39,491 nucleotides of DNA, taken from Miltoncostaeaceae bacterium (lineage in GTDB: Bacteria > Actinomycetota > Thermoleophilia > Miltoncostaeales > Miltoncostaeaceae). The notes beneath the pieces were generated by a model that did not search any database, had not been told where the DNA came from, and worked only from the letters and a program-made list of their open reading frames with translations. The stretch lies in contig JAUVPZ010000002.1 of NCBI GenBank assembly GCA_030598395.1, forward strand, positions 1-39,491. Reading direction: 5' to 3'. The position numbers were made by a program, and so were the translations under genes. Numbering within the stretch: the first letter of the stretch is position 1; the number at the start of each line of letters is the position of its first letter. Shown piece by piece: positions 22,026 through 31,307 of this stretch.

Positions 22026-23579
22026 CTACCCGACGGCCCGGCGTCGTCGGAGCAGCGCCCCGATCGACGCCTGTCCCTCCTTAAGCTCGGCCGGCGCCAG
22101 GAGCCGAGCGGCGATCAGGTACGCGCCGAGCGCGGCGGCGACCTTGGTCGTCAGGAGGACGGCCAGCGTCAGGGAGTCGGCGTCGCCGGTCGGCAGGATG
22201 AGGTTGGCGGCGACTGCCACCGCCACTGCGATGGCGGCCGCAAGGAGCAGCCGTCCCTGCTGCAGGCCCAGCCGCCCCAAGGACAGCGCCGGGAACCGGC
22301 GGTGCAGGAACGCCAGCAGCATGATGGCGTTGACGTAGAGGGCGATCGCTGTCGCGAGCGCCAGTCCGGCCTGCTCGAGCGGGCCCAGCAACACAATGTC
22401 CAGGACGATGGTGAGCGCCACGGTCACGACGGTGGCGACCATGATCTGGCGGGTCTGGTTCCCGGCAGAGAGGGTGCGGTTGCAGAGGAAGGAGATAAAG
22501 CCTGCCGGCAGCGCCAGCCCGTAGAACAGCAGCGGGAAAGCGATCTCATCGACGCACGACGCGTCGCAGGCGCCGCGCCCGAAGGCCAGCTGCGCGGCCT
22601 CCTGCGCGTACAGCGCCAGCAGCAGCGCGACGGGTGCCACCACCAGTCCCAGCAGCCCGGCCGCCCGCGCGAAGGCCCGCACGACACCGGCCTCGCGACC
22701 CTGTGCGACGAGCCGCGCGATCTCCGGGAAGAGCGGGGTCAGCATCGGGATCAAGAGCGCCGCGCGCGGCGCCTGGCCCAGGGCGTTGGCGAAGCTCAGC
22801 GCGGCGACCCGTCCGTCCTCCAGCGTGGCCGCGAAGAACTTGTCGGTGAAGTTGTTCACCTGCTGCAGCACCGAGGCGGCCAGCACGGGCACCGCGAGCC
22901 CTGCCACCCAGCCCAGCCGTGGGTGGCGGATGGCCGGACGGACGCCGTTCTCGCGCAGCAGGCGCACGAACTGCGGCAGCTGCAGCGCCACCTGCAGCGC
23001 GGCCCCGGCCGCCACGCCCCACGCCGCGGCGCGGATCCCGATCGTCTCCTGCCCGACGAGGACGCCGACGATGATCCCTGCGTTGAACGCGACGCCCACC
23101 GCGGCCGGCCCGGCGAACCTCCGGTGCACCTGCAGCATCGCCGTGAACAGCGCCGATAACCCCTGGAGCGCCAGGGCAGGCGCCATGATCCGGATCAGCT
23201 CGGCGGTCGTCGCGGCCCGCTCGTCGTCGAAGCCGAACAGTGCCGCCGGGCCCTCGGGCCAGAACAGGGCCAGCATGGCCAGCGCGAACAGGGCGAGGCC
23301 GATCCACCCGGCCAGCGCGGAGAGCAGCCGCCAGGCGCTGGGGACGCCGTGGTCCTCCCGTTCCTGCTGGAAGACCGGGATGACCAGCGTCACCAGCGTG
23401 TACAGCAGCACCGCCGCAACCGAGTTCACCAGCAGCAGGCTGCTGACGAACGCGTCGGCGTCGGCCGATGCCCCGAACGCGCCCGCGAGCACGGCCTCCC
23501 GCAGGAAGCCGAGCAGGCGGGAGACCAGCCCGAACACGGCGACGATCGCCGCCGCTCGCGCCAGACGCCCGACCGTCAC
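22026..23579 (-). CDS. murJ: MurJ/MviN-family lipid flippase
   Basis: 517 aa multi-[70 protein letters not shown]. Confidence 0.85.
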   Translation of the reverse strand: MTVGRLARAAAIVAVFGLVSRLLGFLREAVLAGAFGASADADAFVSSLLLVNSVAAVLLYTLVTLVIPVFQQEREDHGVPSAWRLLSALAGWIGLALFALAMLALFWPEGPAALFGFDDERAATTAELIRIMAPALALQGLSALFTAMLQVHRRFAGPAAVGVAFNAGIIVGVLVGQETIGIRAAAWGVAAGAALQVALQLPQFVRLLRENGVRPAIRHPRLGWVAGLAVPVLAASVLQQVNNFTDKFFAATLEDGRVAALSFANALGQAPRAALLIPMLTPLFPEIARLVAQGREAGVVRAFARAAGLLGLVVAPVALLLALYAQEAAQLAFGRGACDASCVDEIAFPLLFYGLALPAGFISFLCNRTLSAGNQTRQIMVATVVTVALTIVLDIVLLGPLEQAGLALATAIALYVNAIMLLAFLHRRFPALSLGRLGLQQGRLLLAAAIAVAVAVAANLILPTGDADSLTLAVLLTTKVAAALGAYLIAARLLAPAELKEGQASIGALLRRRRAVG

Positions 23580-24817
23580 GCGGGCCGAAGGCCGTAGAGC
23601 GTGCGCACTCCCGTGACGATCAGCAGACCCTCGACCCCGACGGCCCCGGCGTAGCGGCCGTCGGGGAAGGACCAGACCTGGCGGCCCGTGCGGGCGTCGA
23701 GCGCGAACGTGCGACCCTCGCGAGGGTTCCGGGCGATGGTGGACGCGTAGACGAGCCCGCCGATCACGGTCGGCGACCCGGAGATGCGCTCACCGGCGTC
23801 GTAGCTCCAGGTGGGCACCCCCGTGACGGCGTCCAGCGCTCGGAGGTGCTGGTCGTAGCTGCCGACATAGACTGTCTCGTCGGCCACGGCGGCGCTCGAG
23901 TAGACGAAGCCGCCGAGGACGCGCACCCAGGCGATGCTGCCATCATCGGCGTCCAGCGCGAGCACCCGGCCGTTGATGTTGCTCACGAACACCCGCCCGT
24001 ACGCGACGGCGGGGCCGGCGTAGAAGCGCCCCGCCCCGCCGACCCGCGGACCGGGGCTCGTCTGCCGCCACAGCACGCGCCCGTCGCGACGGGCGTACGC
24101 GGTCACCCGCCCGCCGTAGTCCCCGACCACGACGGCGTCGCCGGAGACGGCGACGCTCGCCTTGACGTCGCCCTCGGCGCGGGCGGTCCAGACGCGCCGC
24201 CGTCGCCGGAGGTCCACGCGCATCACGCGCGCGTCGAGCGTCCCGACGTACGCGGCGCCGTCCACCACCACCGGCGAGCTCTCGACGGCCGTGCCCAGCC
24301 GGAGGCGCCACCGCTCGGCGCCCGTGGTCGCCTCCAGGGCGATCAGGTCGCCTGCGATGGTCGTGAACAGCACCTCACGTCCGGCAAGCGCCGGCGAGCT
24401 GGCGACGCGCCCGCGCAGCGCCCGCCGCCAGCGCACCCTGCCGGTGGCCGTGTCCACCGAGAGGGCGAGCCCTGCGTTGGTGCCGACGAAGAGCGCGCCG
24501 CCTGCCACCACGGGCGGGAACTCCAGCAGCGAGCCGGCGTCCACCCGCCAGGTCCGGCGGAACGGCGGGACGAGTCGTAGCGCGGTGTTCGATCTGGTCC
24601 TTCGCCGGGTGTAGCCGTATTCGGGCCAGGCTGTGGCGCGCGGGTCGCCGCGTGGTGCCTCGGCGGGCCGGAAGCCACGGGCGTCCCCCTCGACGCTGCC
24701 AGGGTCGAACCACCCCAACGCCAGCCCCGCCGCGATGGTCAGCCCGGCGACGAGGACGAGCACGGCCGCGCCGGCCGCGAACCAAACCGCTCTAGGTACC
24801 CGGCTCGCGGAAGGCAT
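23576..24817 (-). CDS. Membrane-anchored PQQ-like (BamB/YVTN-type) beta-propeller protein
   Basis: ATG 24817; single N-terminal TM (VWFAAGAAVLVLVAGLTIAAGLALGWF) then repeated blades such as ALDADDGSIAWVRVLGGFVYSSAAVADETVYVGSYDQHLRALDAVTGVPTWSY. Confidence 0.85.
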   Translation of the reverse strand: MPSASRVPRAVWFAAGAAVLVLVAGLTIAAGLALGWFDPGSVEGDARGFRPAEAPRGDPRATAWPEYGYTRRRTRSNTALRLVPPFRRTWRVDAGSLLEFPPVVAGGALFVGTNAGLALSVDTATGRVRWRRALRGRVASSPALAGREVLFTTIAGDLIALEATTGAERWRLRLGTAVESSPVVVDGAAYVGTLDARVMRVDLRRRRRVWTARAEGDVKASVAVSGDAVVVGDYGGRVTAYARRDGRVLWRQTSPGPRVGGAGRFYAGPAVAYGRVFVSNINGRVLALDADDGSIAWVRVLGGFVYSSAAVADETVYVGSYDQHLRALDAVTGVPTWSYDAGERISGSPTVIGGLVYASTIARNPREGRTFALDARTGRQVWSFPDGRYAGAVGVEGLLIVTGVRTLYGLRPA

Positions 24818-26213
24818 AGACGGTCCGTGTCCCCACCAGATAGAGACTCCTGCCAGCGGCGACCGCGGGCGAGTAGCGACCATCGTCGCCCTCGTACCGG
24901 ACGGCGCCAGTGGCTGCGTCGAGGCCGAACGTGCGCTTCGGCTCGCCGGGCCGCGTGAGCACCGTGGCGTAGACCACGTCGTCGACCACCGTGGCCGACC
25001 CCGAGATTCGCCCGCCCGCGTCGTGGCCCCAGCGCACCGCGCCGGTGTCGAGGTCCAGTGCTTCGAATCGGCCGTCGTAGGAGCCGATGAAGACCGTGCC
25101 CCGCGCGATCGCGGGGCTGGCGTAGACGAACGCCCCGCCCGTGCCGTGGCTCCAGCGCACCGCCCCGGAGCGCCGGTCGAGCGCCAGCACGGTGCCGCCG
25201 ACGTCGCCGATCACGACGGTATTGCCGCTCACGCCCGCACCCCCGTAGAACCGCCGGCCTCCGGAGTAACGCCAGACGCCACGCCCGGAGCGCCGGTCCA
25301 CGGCGTGCACCTGCCCGGCGTAGTCGCCTACCACCACCGCGCCACCGGCCAGCGCGGCGCTCGACTTGATCTCGCCGCCCGCCGAGTAGGTCCAGCGCAG
25401 CGCGCCCGACTGGGCGTCCAGGGCGTACAGCAGCCCGTTATGGGCGCCCACGTAGACGAGGCCGCCCGCGACCAGCGGGCTGCTCTCGATGGGGCTGCGG
25501 CCGGTGGTGAACTGCCACATCTGGCGCCCGTCGGAGCGCCGGTAGGCGGTGAGCGCCCCGTCCATCGAGCTCACGTACACCAGGTCGCCGGCGATGGCGG
25601 GGCTGGAAGCGATCTCGCCGCGCTGGCGACGGGCCCAAAGCAGGGCTCCGGTGCGGGCATCGAGCGCGTGCACGCGCCCGGAGTTGGCCCCCACCACCAC
25701 CACCCCACGGTCCACGACGGGCGGGAACTCGAGCAGCGTCCGGCTCTCGAAGACCCAATCCGGCGCGCCGCGCGGCACCCCGAGGCGGACCGCGGGCAGG
25801 TAGCGGTGGCGCTGCGCGTTCCCTCCGTACTCCGGGCTCTGCACTGCCGGGTCGTACAGCCGCACCGTCATCTGAGGGCCACGGGCCGCGGCGCGCGCCA
25901 TCCCGAACCTCCGGGCCGACGCGCGAACCAGCCGTACGTCACCGGCCAGCTGCACCGTGCCGTCCGCCTCCGAGGTCGCCTGCTGGTCCACCCCTGGGCC
26001 CAGCCCGCGGACGAGCGCCCCCGCGATGGGCGCGTCGGTGTCCCCGTCGATGACCCGCACGGCGACCCCGTCGTTGATCGGGCTCCCGGCGGGCGCCGTG
26101 GTCGGGGGCGCCGTGGTCGCCGGGGGCACCTCGGCCTCATCGCCGCCGCTGCAGCCGGCCGCGCCCGCGAGCACGACGACCAGCGCCATGGCCAGCAGCC
26201 TCCGGGGGATCAC
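24792..26213 (-). CDS. Predicted lipoprotein with PQQ-like beta-propeller
   Basis: GTG 26213; VIPRRLLAMALVVVLAGAAGC (lipobox LAGAAGC); blades such as ALDARTGALLWARRQRGEIASSPAIAGDLVYVSSMDGALTAYRRSDGRQMW. Confidence 0.85.
   Translation of the reverse strand: MIPRRLLAMALVVVLAGAAGCSGGDEAEVPPATTAPPTTAPAGSPINDGVAVRVIDGDTDAPIAGALVRGLGPGVDQQATSEADGTVQLAGDVRLVRASARRFGMARAAARGPQMTVRLYDPAVQSPEYGGNAQRHRYLPAVRLGVPRGAPDWVFESRTLLEFPPVVDRGVVVVGANSGRVHALDARTGALLWARRQRGEIASSPAIAGDLVYVSSMDGALTAYRRSDGRQMWQFTTGRSPIESSPLVAGGLVYVGAHNGLLYALDAQSGALRWTYSAGGEIKSSAALAGGAVVVGDYAGQVHAVDRRSGRGVWRYSGGRRFYGGAGVSGNTVVIGDVGGTVLALDRRSGAVRWSHGTGGAFVYASPAIARGTVFIGSYDGRFEALDLDTGAVRWGHDAGGRISGSATVVDDVVYATVLTRPGEPKRTFGLDAATGAVRYEGDDGRYSPAVAAGRSLYLVGTRTVYAFREPGT
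25166..25543. repeat. Repeated CGGAGCGCCGGT words matching propeller blade periodicity
   Basis: Copies at 25166-25177, 25286-25297 (120 bp apart, 40 codons) and 25532-25543 (246 bp further, about two blades), within RRSG/RRSD blade turns. Confidence 0.6.
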
Positions 26214-27043
26214 TCGGCCGTGCGCCCGCCCGGTCCGCCGCGCCAGATGAACGTGATGATCACGCCGACCAGGAACCCGATGATGGCGGCCAGCAGTACG
26301 GTTCGCGCCCTGCGCGGCGCGCTGCCCGACGACGATGGGCTCTCCGAGAGCGACACGATGGCGGGCTGCTCGATCTGCACCGCCTTGGCGACGTTGAGCT
26401 CCTGGGCCCCGACGTCGGCCTGCGCCACCGCGAGCTGTTCCTGGGCGTTGAAGAGGATGGACTGGAGGAGCACCTGGTCGTTGCCGCTCGCCGCCTGCAA
26501 CTGGCGCTGCACCGTCTCGATCTGCGTCGAAAGGCGGGCGACGTCCGCCCGGGATCGTTGCAGGCGATCTTCGAAGGCGCGAAGCGTCTGGGTGAAGGGC
26601 TCGCGTGCCTCGGCCAGAATTGCGCGCGAGTAGGCGTTGGCTCCCTCCCGCGCGATGTCGCGGTCGTCGTCGACGAAGGTCACCGTCACCACCGTCGGCT
26701 GGTTGCCGGCAGCCCCGCCCGGCGCGCGCGGAGCGCGCAGGCTCACGCCGGTTCGAACGCGCTCGACCGGAACGTCGATCTGGCGGGCGACCGCCGCCAC
26801 GATGCGGTCGCTCTCGAGCACCGTCGGTGCCGTGGCCGGGTTGGTGGCGGGCGTCGAGACGGGGACGCCGCTGATCGTCGTCGCCTGTCCGAGGTAGATG
26901 TCGGCGGTGGCCGTGTGGGTCGTGGTGCTGGCGAAGGTGAGCAGCAGACCCACCACCGCCGCGATGACCGTGGTGGCGAGGATCAGCCACCGGCCGCTCC
27001 ACAGCACGCGGCCGTAGTCTCGAAGGGTGATCTCCCGGTCCAA
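26210..27043 (-). CDS. Wzz/chain-length-determinant family protein
   Basis: 277 aa; two terminal TMs, REITLRDYGRVLWSGRWLILATTVIAAVVGLLLTF ... TVLLAAIIGFLVGVIITFIW with a coiled coil between. Confidence 0.88.
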   Translation of the reverse strand: MDREITLRDYGRVLWSGRWLILATTVIAAVVGLLLTFASTTTHTATADIYLGQATTISGVPVSTPATNPATAPTVLESDRIVAAVARQIDVPVERVRTGVSLRAPRAPGGAAGNQPTVVTVTFVDDDRDIAREGANAYSRAILAEAREPFTQTLRAFEDRLQRSRADVARLSTQIETVQRQLQAASGNDQVLLQSILFNAQEQLAVAQADVGAQELNVAKAVQIEQPAIVSLSESPSSSGSAPRRARTVLLAAIIGFLVGVIITFIWRGGPGGRTAE

Positions 27044-27098
27044 AGCGGCGGAAGCCTAGCGTTCGAGCGCGATTCGGGCGAGGCCGAGGGGCTGGCGC

Positions 27099-27719
27099 TC
27101 AGGCACCCCGGCTCCCCTCGGCGCGTCGTTGCGGCAGGTCGAAAGCACGGCTGCCCCGGCGGTAGGCGTCTCGCCCCGACAGGACCACGAAGACGGTTCG
27201 ACCGAGGATGCCGAGATCCGACCGCAGGCTCCAGCCGTCGACGTACTCGAGGTCCATCTCGATGCGCTGGGACCACGGGATGGCGTTGCGGCCCCGCACC
27301 TGGGCGAGACCCGTGACCCCCGGCCGTGCCAGCAGCCGCCGTCGCTGACGGGCGTCGTAGTGCTCCACCTGGGAGGGCACGGTGGGTCGCGGGCCCACCA
27401 GGCTCATGTCGCCGACCAGCACGTTCCACAGCTGCGGTAGCTCGTCCAGCGACGTTGCGCGCAGGAAGCGGCCAGCCCGAGTGATGCGCTCATCGTCCCG
27501 TTCCACGCGCAGTCCCGAGCCCATGCTCTCGGCGCCCACGACCATGGTGCGGAACTTGAGCAGGCGGAAGGGCCGCCCCGCGAGACCGACGCGCGTCTGG
27601 CGAAACAGCGCCGACCCGGGCGAGTCGCGGCGCACCCACGCAGCGATGGCAAGGGCGAAGGGCGCCGTGGCGACCGCCAGCGGCAGCACCACCGCGACGT
27701 CGAATGCGCGCTTGGTCAT
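27099..27719 (-). CDS. Bacterial sugar transferase (PglC/WcaJ catalytic domain type)
   Basis: ATG 27719; KRAFDVAVVLPLAVATAP, RVGLAGRPFRLLKFRTMV, TSLDELPQLWNVLVGDMSLVGPRPTVP, RPGVTGLAQVRGRN. Confidence 0.95.
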   Translation of the reverse strand: MTKRAFDVAVVLPLAVATAPFALAIAAWVRRDSPGSALFRQTRVGLAGRPFRLLKFRTMVVGAESMGSGLRVERDDERITRAGRFLRATSLDELPQLWNVLVGDMSLVGPRPTVPSQVEHYDARQRRRLLARPGVTGLAQVRGRNAIPWSQRIEMDLEYVDGWSLRSDLGILGRTVFVVLSGRDAYRRGSRAFDLPQRRAEGSRGA

Positions 27720-27741
27720 GCCGCCCACCGGGGCGGCCGTC

Positions 27742-28953
27742 TCAGGCAAGGGACTCCACCGTGCGCACGAACCGCTCGGCCAGCACCGCCCGGTCGTAGT
27801 GCCGGCGGGCGTGGTCGGACCCGCGTCGACCCATCTCACGCGCCCCCACCGGATCGGTGGCCAGGGCCCGGAGCGCCCCGGCGAGAGCGTCGGGGTCCTC
27901 GGCCGGCACGCTCACCCCGCACCCTGCGCGCTGCACCAGCCGGGTGAGCTCGCCGGGCGGCACCGACGCCACAAGGGGCCTCGCCGCAGCCATGTAGTCG
28001 AAGGTCTTGTTGGGGAGCGCGCCGGAGAACAACTCGAGATCCTGGTAGGGCAGGATGCAGGCGTCGGCGGCTGCCAGCCAGCGCGGGACGTCGCGCTTCG
28101 GAACGGGGTCGCAGAAGGTCACGTTGTCGAGCCCTCGCTCCTCGGCCTCCGCAACCAGCGCGTCCTTGCGGTCGCCCCCGCCCACGAGCACGATCTGGAT
28201 GGACTCTCCCCGCAGCCGGTCGGCGGCTGCCAGCACGCCGCCCAGGGCGTTGTAGGTGCCGTGCGCGCCCACGTACATGGCCACGAACCCCGCGTCTCTG
28301 CCCGGCACCTCGCTCGCCGGCTCGGCGCCGTCGGTCATGTTCAGGTCGACGCCGTTCGTGATCAATTCCACCCGTGCGGGGGGCACGCCGCCGGCCACCA
28401 CGCCGTCGCGGATGCCCTCGGTGAGCGCCACGACGCGCTCGGCCTTCGAGTAGCAGAAGCGCTCGAGGCGCTGGGCCGCCCCGATGATGCGAGGGTCGCT
28501 CACAAGCCCCATCGCCACCGCCGAGTCGGGCCAGAGGTCGCGGACCTCCAGCAAGAACCGGGCTCCACGCGCCCCCGCGACGGCGGCAGCAGTCGCGGCG
28601 GCCGGCAGCGACGGCGAGGAGGCCACCACGACGTCTGGGCGCTTCGCGCGGGCGCCGGCCACCGTCGACCACCACGCGAAGGTGCCGTAGTTGGAGACCC
28701 GCGAGCGGAGATCGCGGCCGTAGCCGGGGGTGGCGTAGGTGCGCCACACCACCAGGCCGTCCTCCTCCTCGCGAACCACCCGCCGGCCGCGGTAGCGCTC
28801 GGGGACCTCCCGCTCCTTGTGCTGTACGTACGACGTCACCACCTCGACCTCGTGCCCGGCCTGCGCCAGCGCCCGTGCGTGCTGCCAGTGCCGCACCCCG
28901 CCGGGCTGGTCGTCGCGCACGAAGTACTGCGACACGTAGAGGATGCGGCTCAT
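27742..28953 (-). CDS. Glycosyltransferase family 4 (WbuB-like)
   Basis: MSRILYVSQYFVRDDQPGGVRHWQHARALAQAGHEVEVVTSY ... EVRDLWPDSAVAMGL ... ITNGVDLNMT. Confidence 0.92.
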   Translation of the reverse strand: MSRILYVSQYFVRDDQPGGVRHWQHARALAQAGHEVEVVTSYVQHKEREVPERYRGRRVVREEEDGLVVWRTYATPGYGRDLRSRVSNYGTFAWWSTVAGARAKRPDVVVASSPSLPAAATAAAVAGARGARFLLEVRDLWPDSAVAMGLVSDPRIIGAAQRLERFCYSKAERVVALTEGIRDGVVAGGVPPARVELITNGVDLNMTDGAEPASEVPGRDAGFVAMYVGAHGTYNALGGVLAAADRLRGESIQIVLVGGGDRKDALVAEAEERGLDNVTFCDPVPKRDVPRWLAAADACILPYQDLELFSGALPNKTFDYMAAARPLVASVPPGELTRLVQRAGCGVSVPAEDPDALAGALRALATDPVGAREMGRRGSDHARRHYDRAVLAERFVRTVESLA

Positions 28954-31307
28954 CCGGTCACCCGGGCGTAGAGCGCCGACAGCCGACCCGCCTCGCGCTC
29001 GAATACCAGACCACCACGTTCCACCGCCTCGCGACCCGCAGATCCCATGCGCTGGGCCAGGGCGTCATCGGTGAGCAGCAGGCGCAGCGCCTCGGCGTGG
29101 GCGTCCGGGTCGTCCGGCGGGACGACCAGGCCGCAGCCCGCCGCACGGACGATGAAGCTCATGGTGCCGAGATCGCTGGCCACCACCGGCCGCCCAGCCG
29201 CCATCGCCTCAACGAGCTTCGTCGGCACCGCGCGATCGTAGTTGCCGTGCCGCTGCAGCGGTACCCAGCCCACCCGGGCCGCAGCGAGCAGTGACGGTAC
29301 CGCCGCCGGGCTTACCGGCCCCAGCGCCTCGACGCCGGGTGGCAGCGCGCCTGGCTCGCCCGGCCCGGCGAGCAGCAATTTCGCCCGCGGCACCTCCAGC
29401 CGGAGGAAGGCCTCCTTCATGACGGGCAAGCCCCGCAGCGGGCCAAGGCCGCCCACGTAGAGCACGATGGGGTCGACCGGAAGCGGCAGCGGCGCAGGGA
29501 AGTCGGCGCCCCAGGGCGCGTTCGTCACGGCCACCGCCTCGGTGGCCCCCGCGGCAGCGAACCTCGCCGCCAGGTCGCCGTTGGCGGCCACGACGCCGTC
29601 GAGGCGTTGCGCGAGGGCGCGTTCGGCGCGACCCGAGAGCGCTGCAGCGGGCCGGCGTAGGGCCACGGGAATCCAGCGCTTCGTGCGGACCGTGGATTCG
29701 AGGTACTCGTGCGCGTCGTAGATGACGGCACGTCCGGTGGTGCGCGCCAGCCACAGGCCAATCGGCAGCAGCTCCGGATCGTGCAGGTGGTAGACGTCGG
29801 CATCGCGGGCCCTGGCGCTACGGGCCAGCCGCACCGCCGCCAGCGGCCGCCGGGCCCGGGGTAGCCGCTTCCGGGGAGCCAGCGTCTCGGCGCGAGCGCC
29901 CGCTCGTGCGAGCGCCCTGGCCTCCTTGTGAAAGATGCGCACGTCCATGGGGCCGTGCACGGTCGTGAGGTGCAGCGCGCGCAGGCCGGCCAGCCCCGCA
30001 CCCGGCTCGGACGGCGGGGCGGCGGGACCCAGCGTAGCCCCGTCCGCGGCCAGGCCCTCCAACAGGCGCAGCCAGGCTGCGCCGTAGCCGGGTGCCCGGT
30101 CGTCGGCCAGGAAGGTGTTGTGCCACAAGAGGGACGCCCGTCCTCCGGCCTCGCGGACGGCTCCCAGGACGCCCATGGCCCGCTCCACCGCCTCCGCCGC
30201 GTCGAGGCCCAGGTGCCCGTGCAGCGTGGTGTCCATCACTGCGAGGGGCAACAGCAGAAGCCGGGCGGGCCGTTCCTCGCCAACGAGATAGGGCCGGAAC
30301 GGACGCGCCAGCCCGGCTGCGAAGCCCGGCGCCTCGCTGAAGCCGAGGCTGGCGTCGTAGTCGACGCCCGCCCGCTCGAGCCAGCGCACCGTCTCGTGAT
30401 AGCGGAAGCGCAGATAGTGGAACCGCACCCCGCACACGTCGCCGACCTCGGCGCGAAGCCGTGCCAGCTCGGCGACCAGCGCCTCGCCGTCGTCGGCCGA
30501 CGCGAACGACGCGTGAAGGCCCACCTCGCCGCCGGCGGCGCGCACGGCCGCCGCCCACCGGCGGCGCTCGCGCTCGTACGCCCGGCGCGGCGTGCCGTCG
30601 AGCCGATGGCGGTTGTGCCCGATCACGTAGGCGGTCGCCGCCAGCCCTCGCCGCGCGGTGGTGGCGATCATCTGTTCCAGGTTGTTCCAGGGGTCGGGGC
30701 CCACCAGCGCCCGGGCCAGGCCGCTGGCCCCGCGGCGCCGGGCGATTCCCGCCAGGCCCCGTGCCGTGCGCCGGCGGACGCGGTCGATGTCGTGGGTCAG
30801 CGCCACCGACCACCCGGCGGCAGCCGGCATCCCGAGCGCAGCGCGCAGCGCGCGCAGATACCCCTCCACCGGCGGATCGTCCAGCTCGAGGCCGGCGATG
30901 CGACCGAAGGCGCTCTCGGCCAGCGGCAGCCGCCCGAACCGGTCCCGTTTGGGTGTGCAGAGCTCGTCCCAGCGCGCCATCAGGTAGAAGGCGCTCGCCA
31001 CGATGTCGCCGGGGATCGGGCCCGCGCCGGGTACCGGCGGGAAGAGCAGGGTCAGCCCGCCGGCCCGGTGGACGGCGCTGCCGGGCTGGCGCTCGTCGCC
31101 TTCGAAGAAGGACTGAGCGTCCGCCTGCAGCGGGATCCAGACGCCGGCCGCGGGGCGCCGTAACGCGTACACCAGGTCGGCGCCGTCGCCGTCGACGAAC
31201 ACCGCCTTGCGCCCGAGCGCAGTCGCGAGCTCTTCCATGATCCAACGGGCGCGCGGCGCGAACGCGGGCCGCGCGTCCCTCACCGCAATGCGGAGCGCCT
31301 CAGCCAC
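28950..31307 (-). CDS. Fusion: N-terminal polysaccharide-deacetylase-like region plus C-terminal GT4 glycosyltransferase
   Basis: 785 aa; GDIVASAFYLMARWDELCTPKRDRFGRLPLAESAFGRIAG, WSVALTHDIDRVRRRT, EVGLHASFAS; then HLTTVHGPMDVRIFHKEARALARAGARAETLAP ... YHLHDPELLPIGLWLARTTGRAVIYDAHEYLEST. Confidence 0.87.
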   Translation of the reverse strand: MAEALRIAVRDARPAFAPRARWIMEELATALGRKAVFVDGDGADLVYALRRPAAGVWIPLQADAQSFFEGDERQPGSAVHRAGGLTLLFPPVPGAGPIPGDIVASAFYLMARWDELCTPKRDRFGRLPLAESAFGRIAGLELDDPPVEGYLRALRAALGMPAAAGWSVALTHDIDRVRRRTARGLAGIARRRGASGLARALVGPDPWNNLEQMIATTARRGLAATAYVIGHNRHRLDGTPRRAYERERRRWAAAVRAAGGEVGLHASFASADDGEALVAELARLRAEVGDVCGVRFHYLRFRYHETVRWLERAGVDYDASLGFSEAPGFAAGLARPFRPYLVGEERPARLLLLPLAVMDTTLHGHLGLDAAEAVERAMGVLGAVREAGGRASLLWHNTFLADDRAPGYGAAWLRLLEGLAADGATLGPAAPPSEPGAGLAGLRALHLTTVHGPMDVRIFHKEARALARAGARAETLAPRKRLPRARRPLAAVRLARSARARDADVYHLHDPELLPIGLWLARTTGRAVIYDAHEYLESTVRTKRWIPVALRRPAAALSGRAERALAQRLDGVVAANGDLAARFAAAGATEAVAVTNAPWGADFPAPLPLPVDPIVLYVGGLGPLRGLPVMKEAFLRLEVPRAKLLLAGPGEPGALPPGVEALGPVSPAAVPSLLAAARVGWVPLQRHGNYDRAVPTKLVEAMAAGRPVVASDLGTMSFIVRAAGCGLVVPPDDPDAHAEALRLLLTDDALAQRMGSAGREAVERGGLVFEREAGRLSALYARVTG

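Noticed and set aside
21843-23159. 438-aa plus-strand ORF antisense to murJ and the epimerase gene
   Set aside because: Gln/Arg/His-rich shadow translation without recognisable domains, opposite a coherent multi-TM protein.
24633-26633. 666-aa plus-strand ORF across the propeller genes
   Set aside because: Mirror of the repetitive propeller coding sequence; no recognisable motifs.
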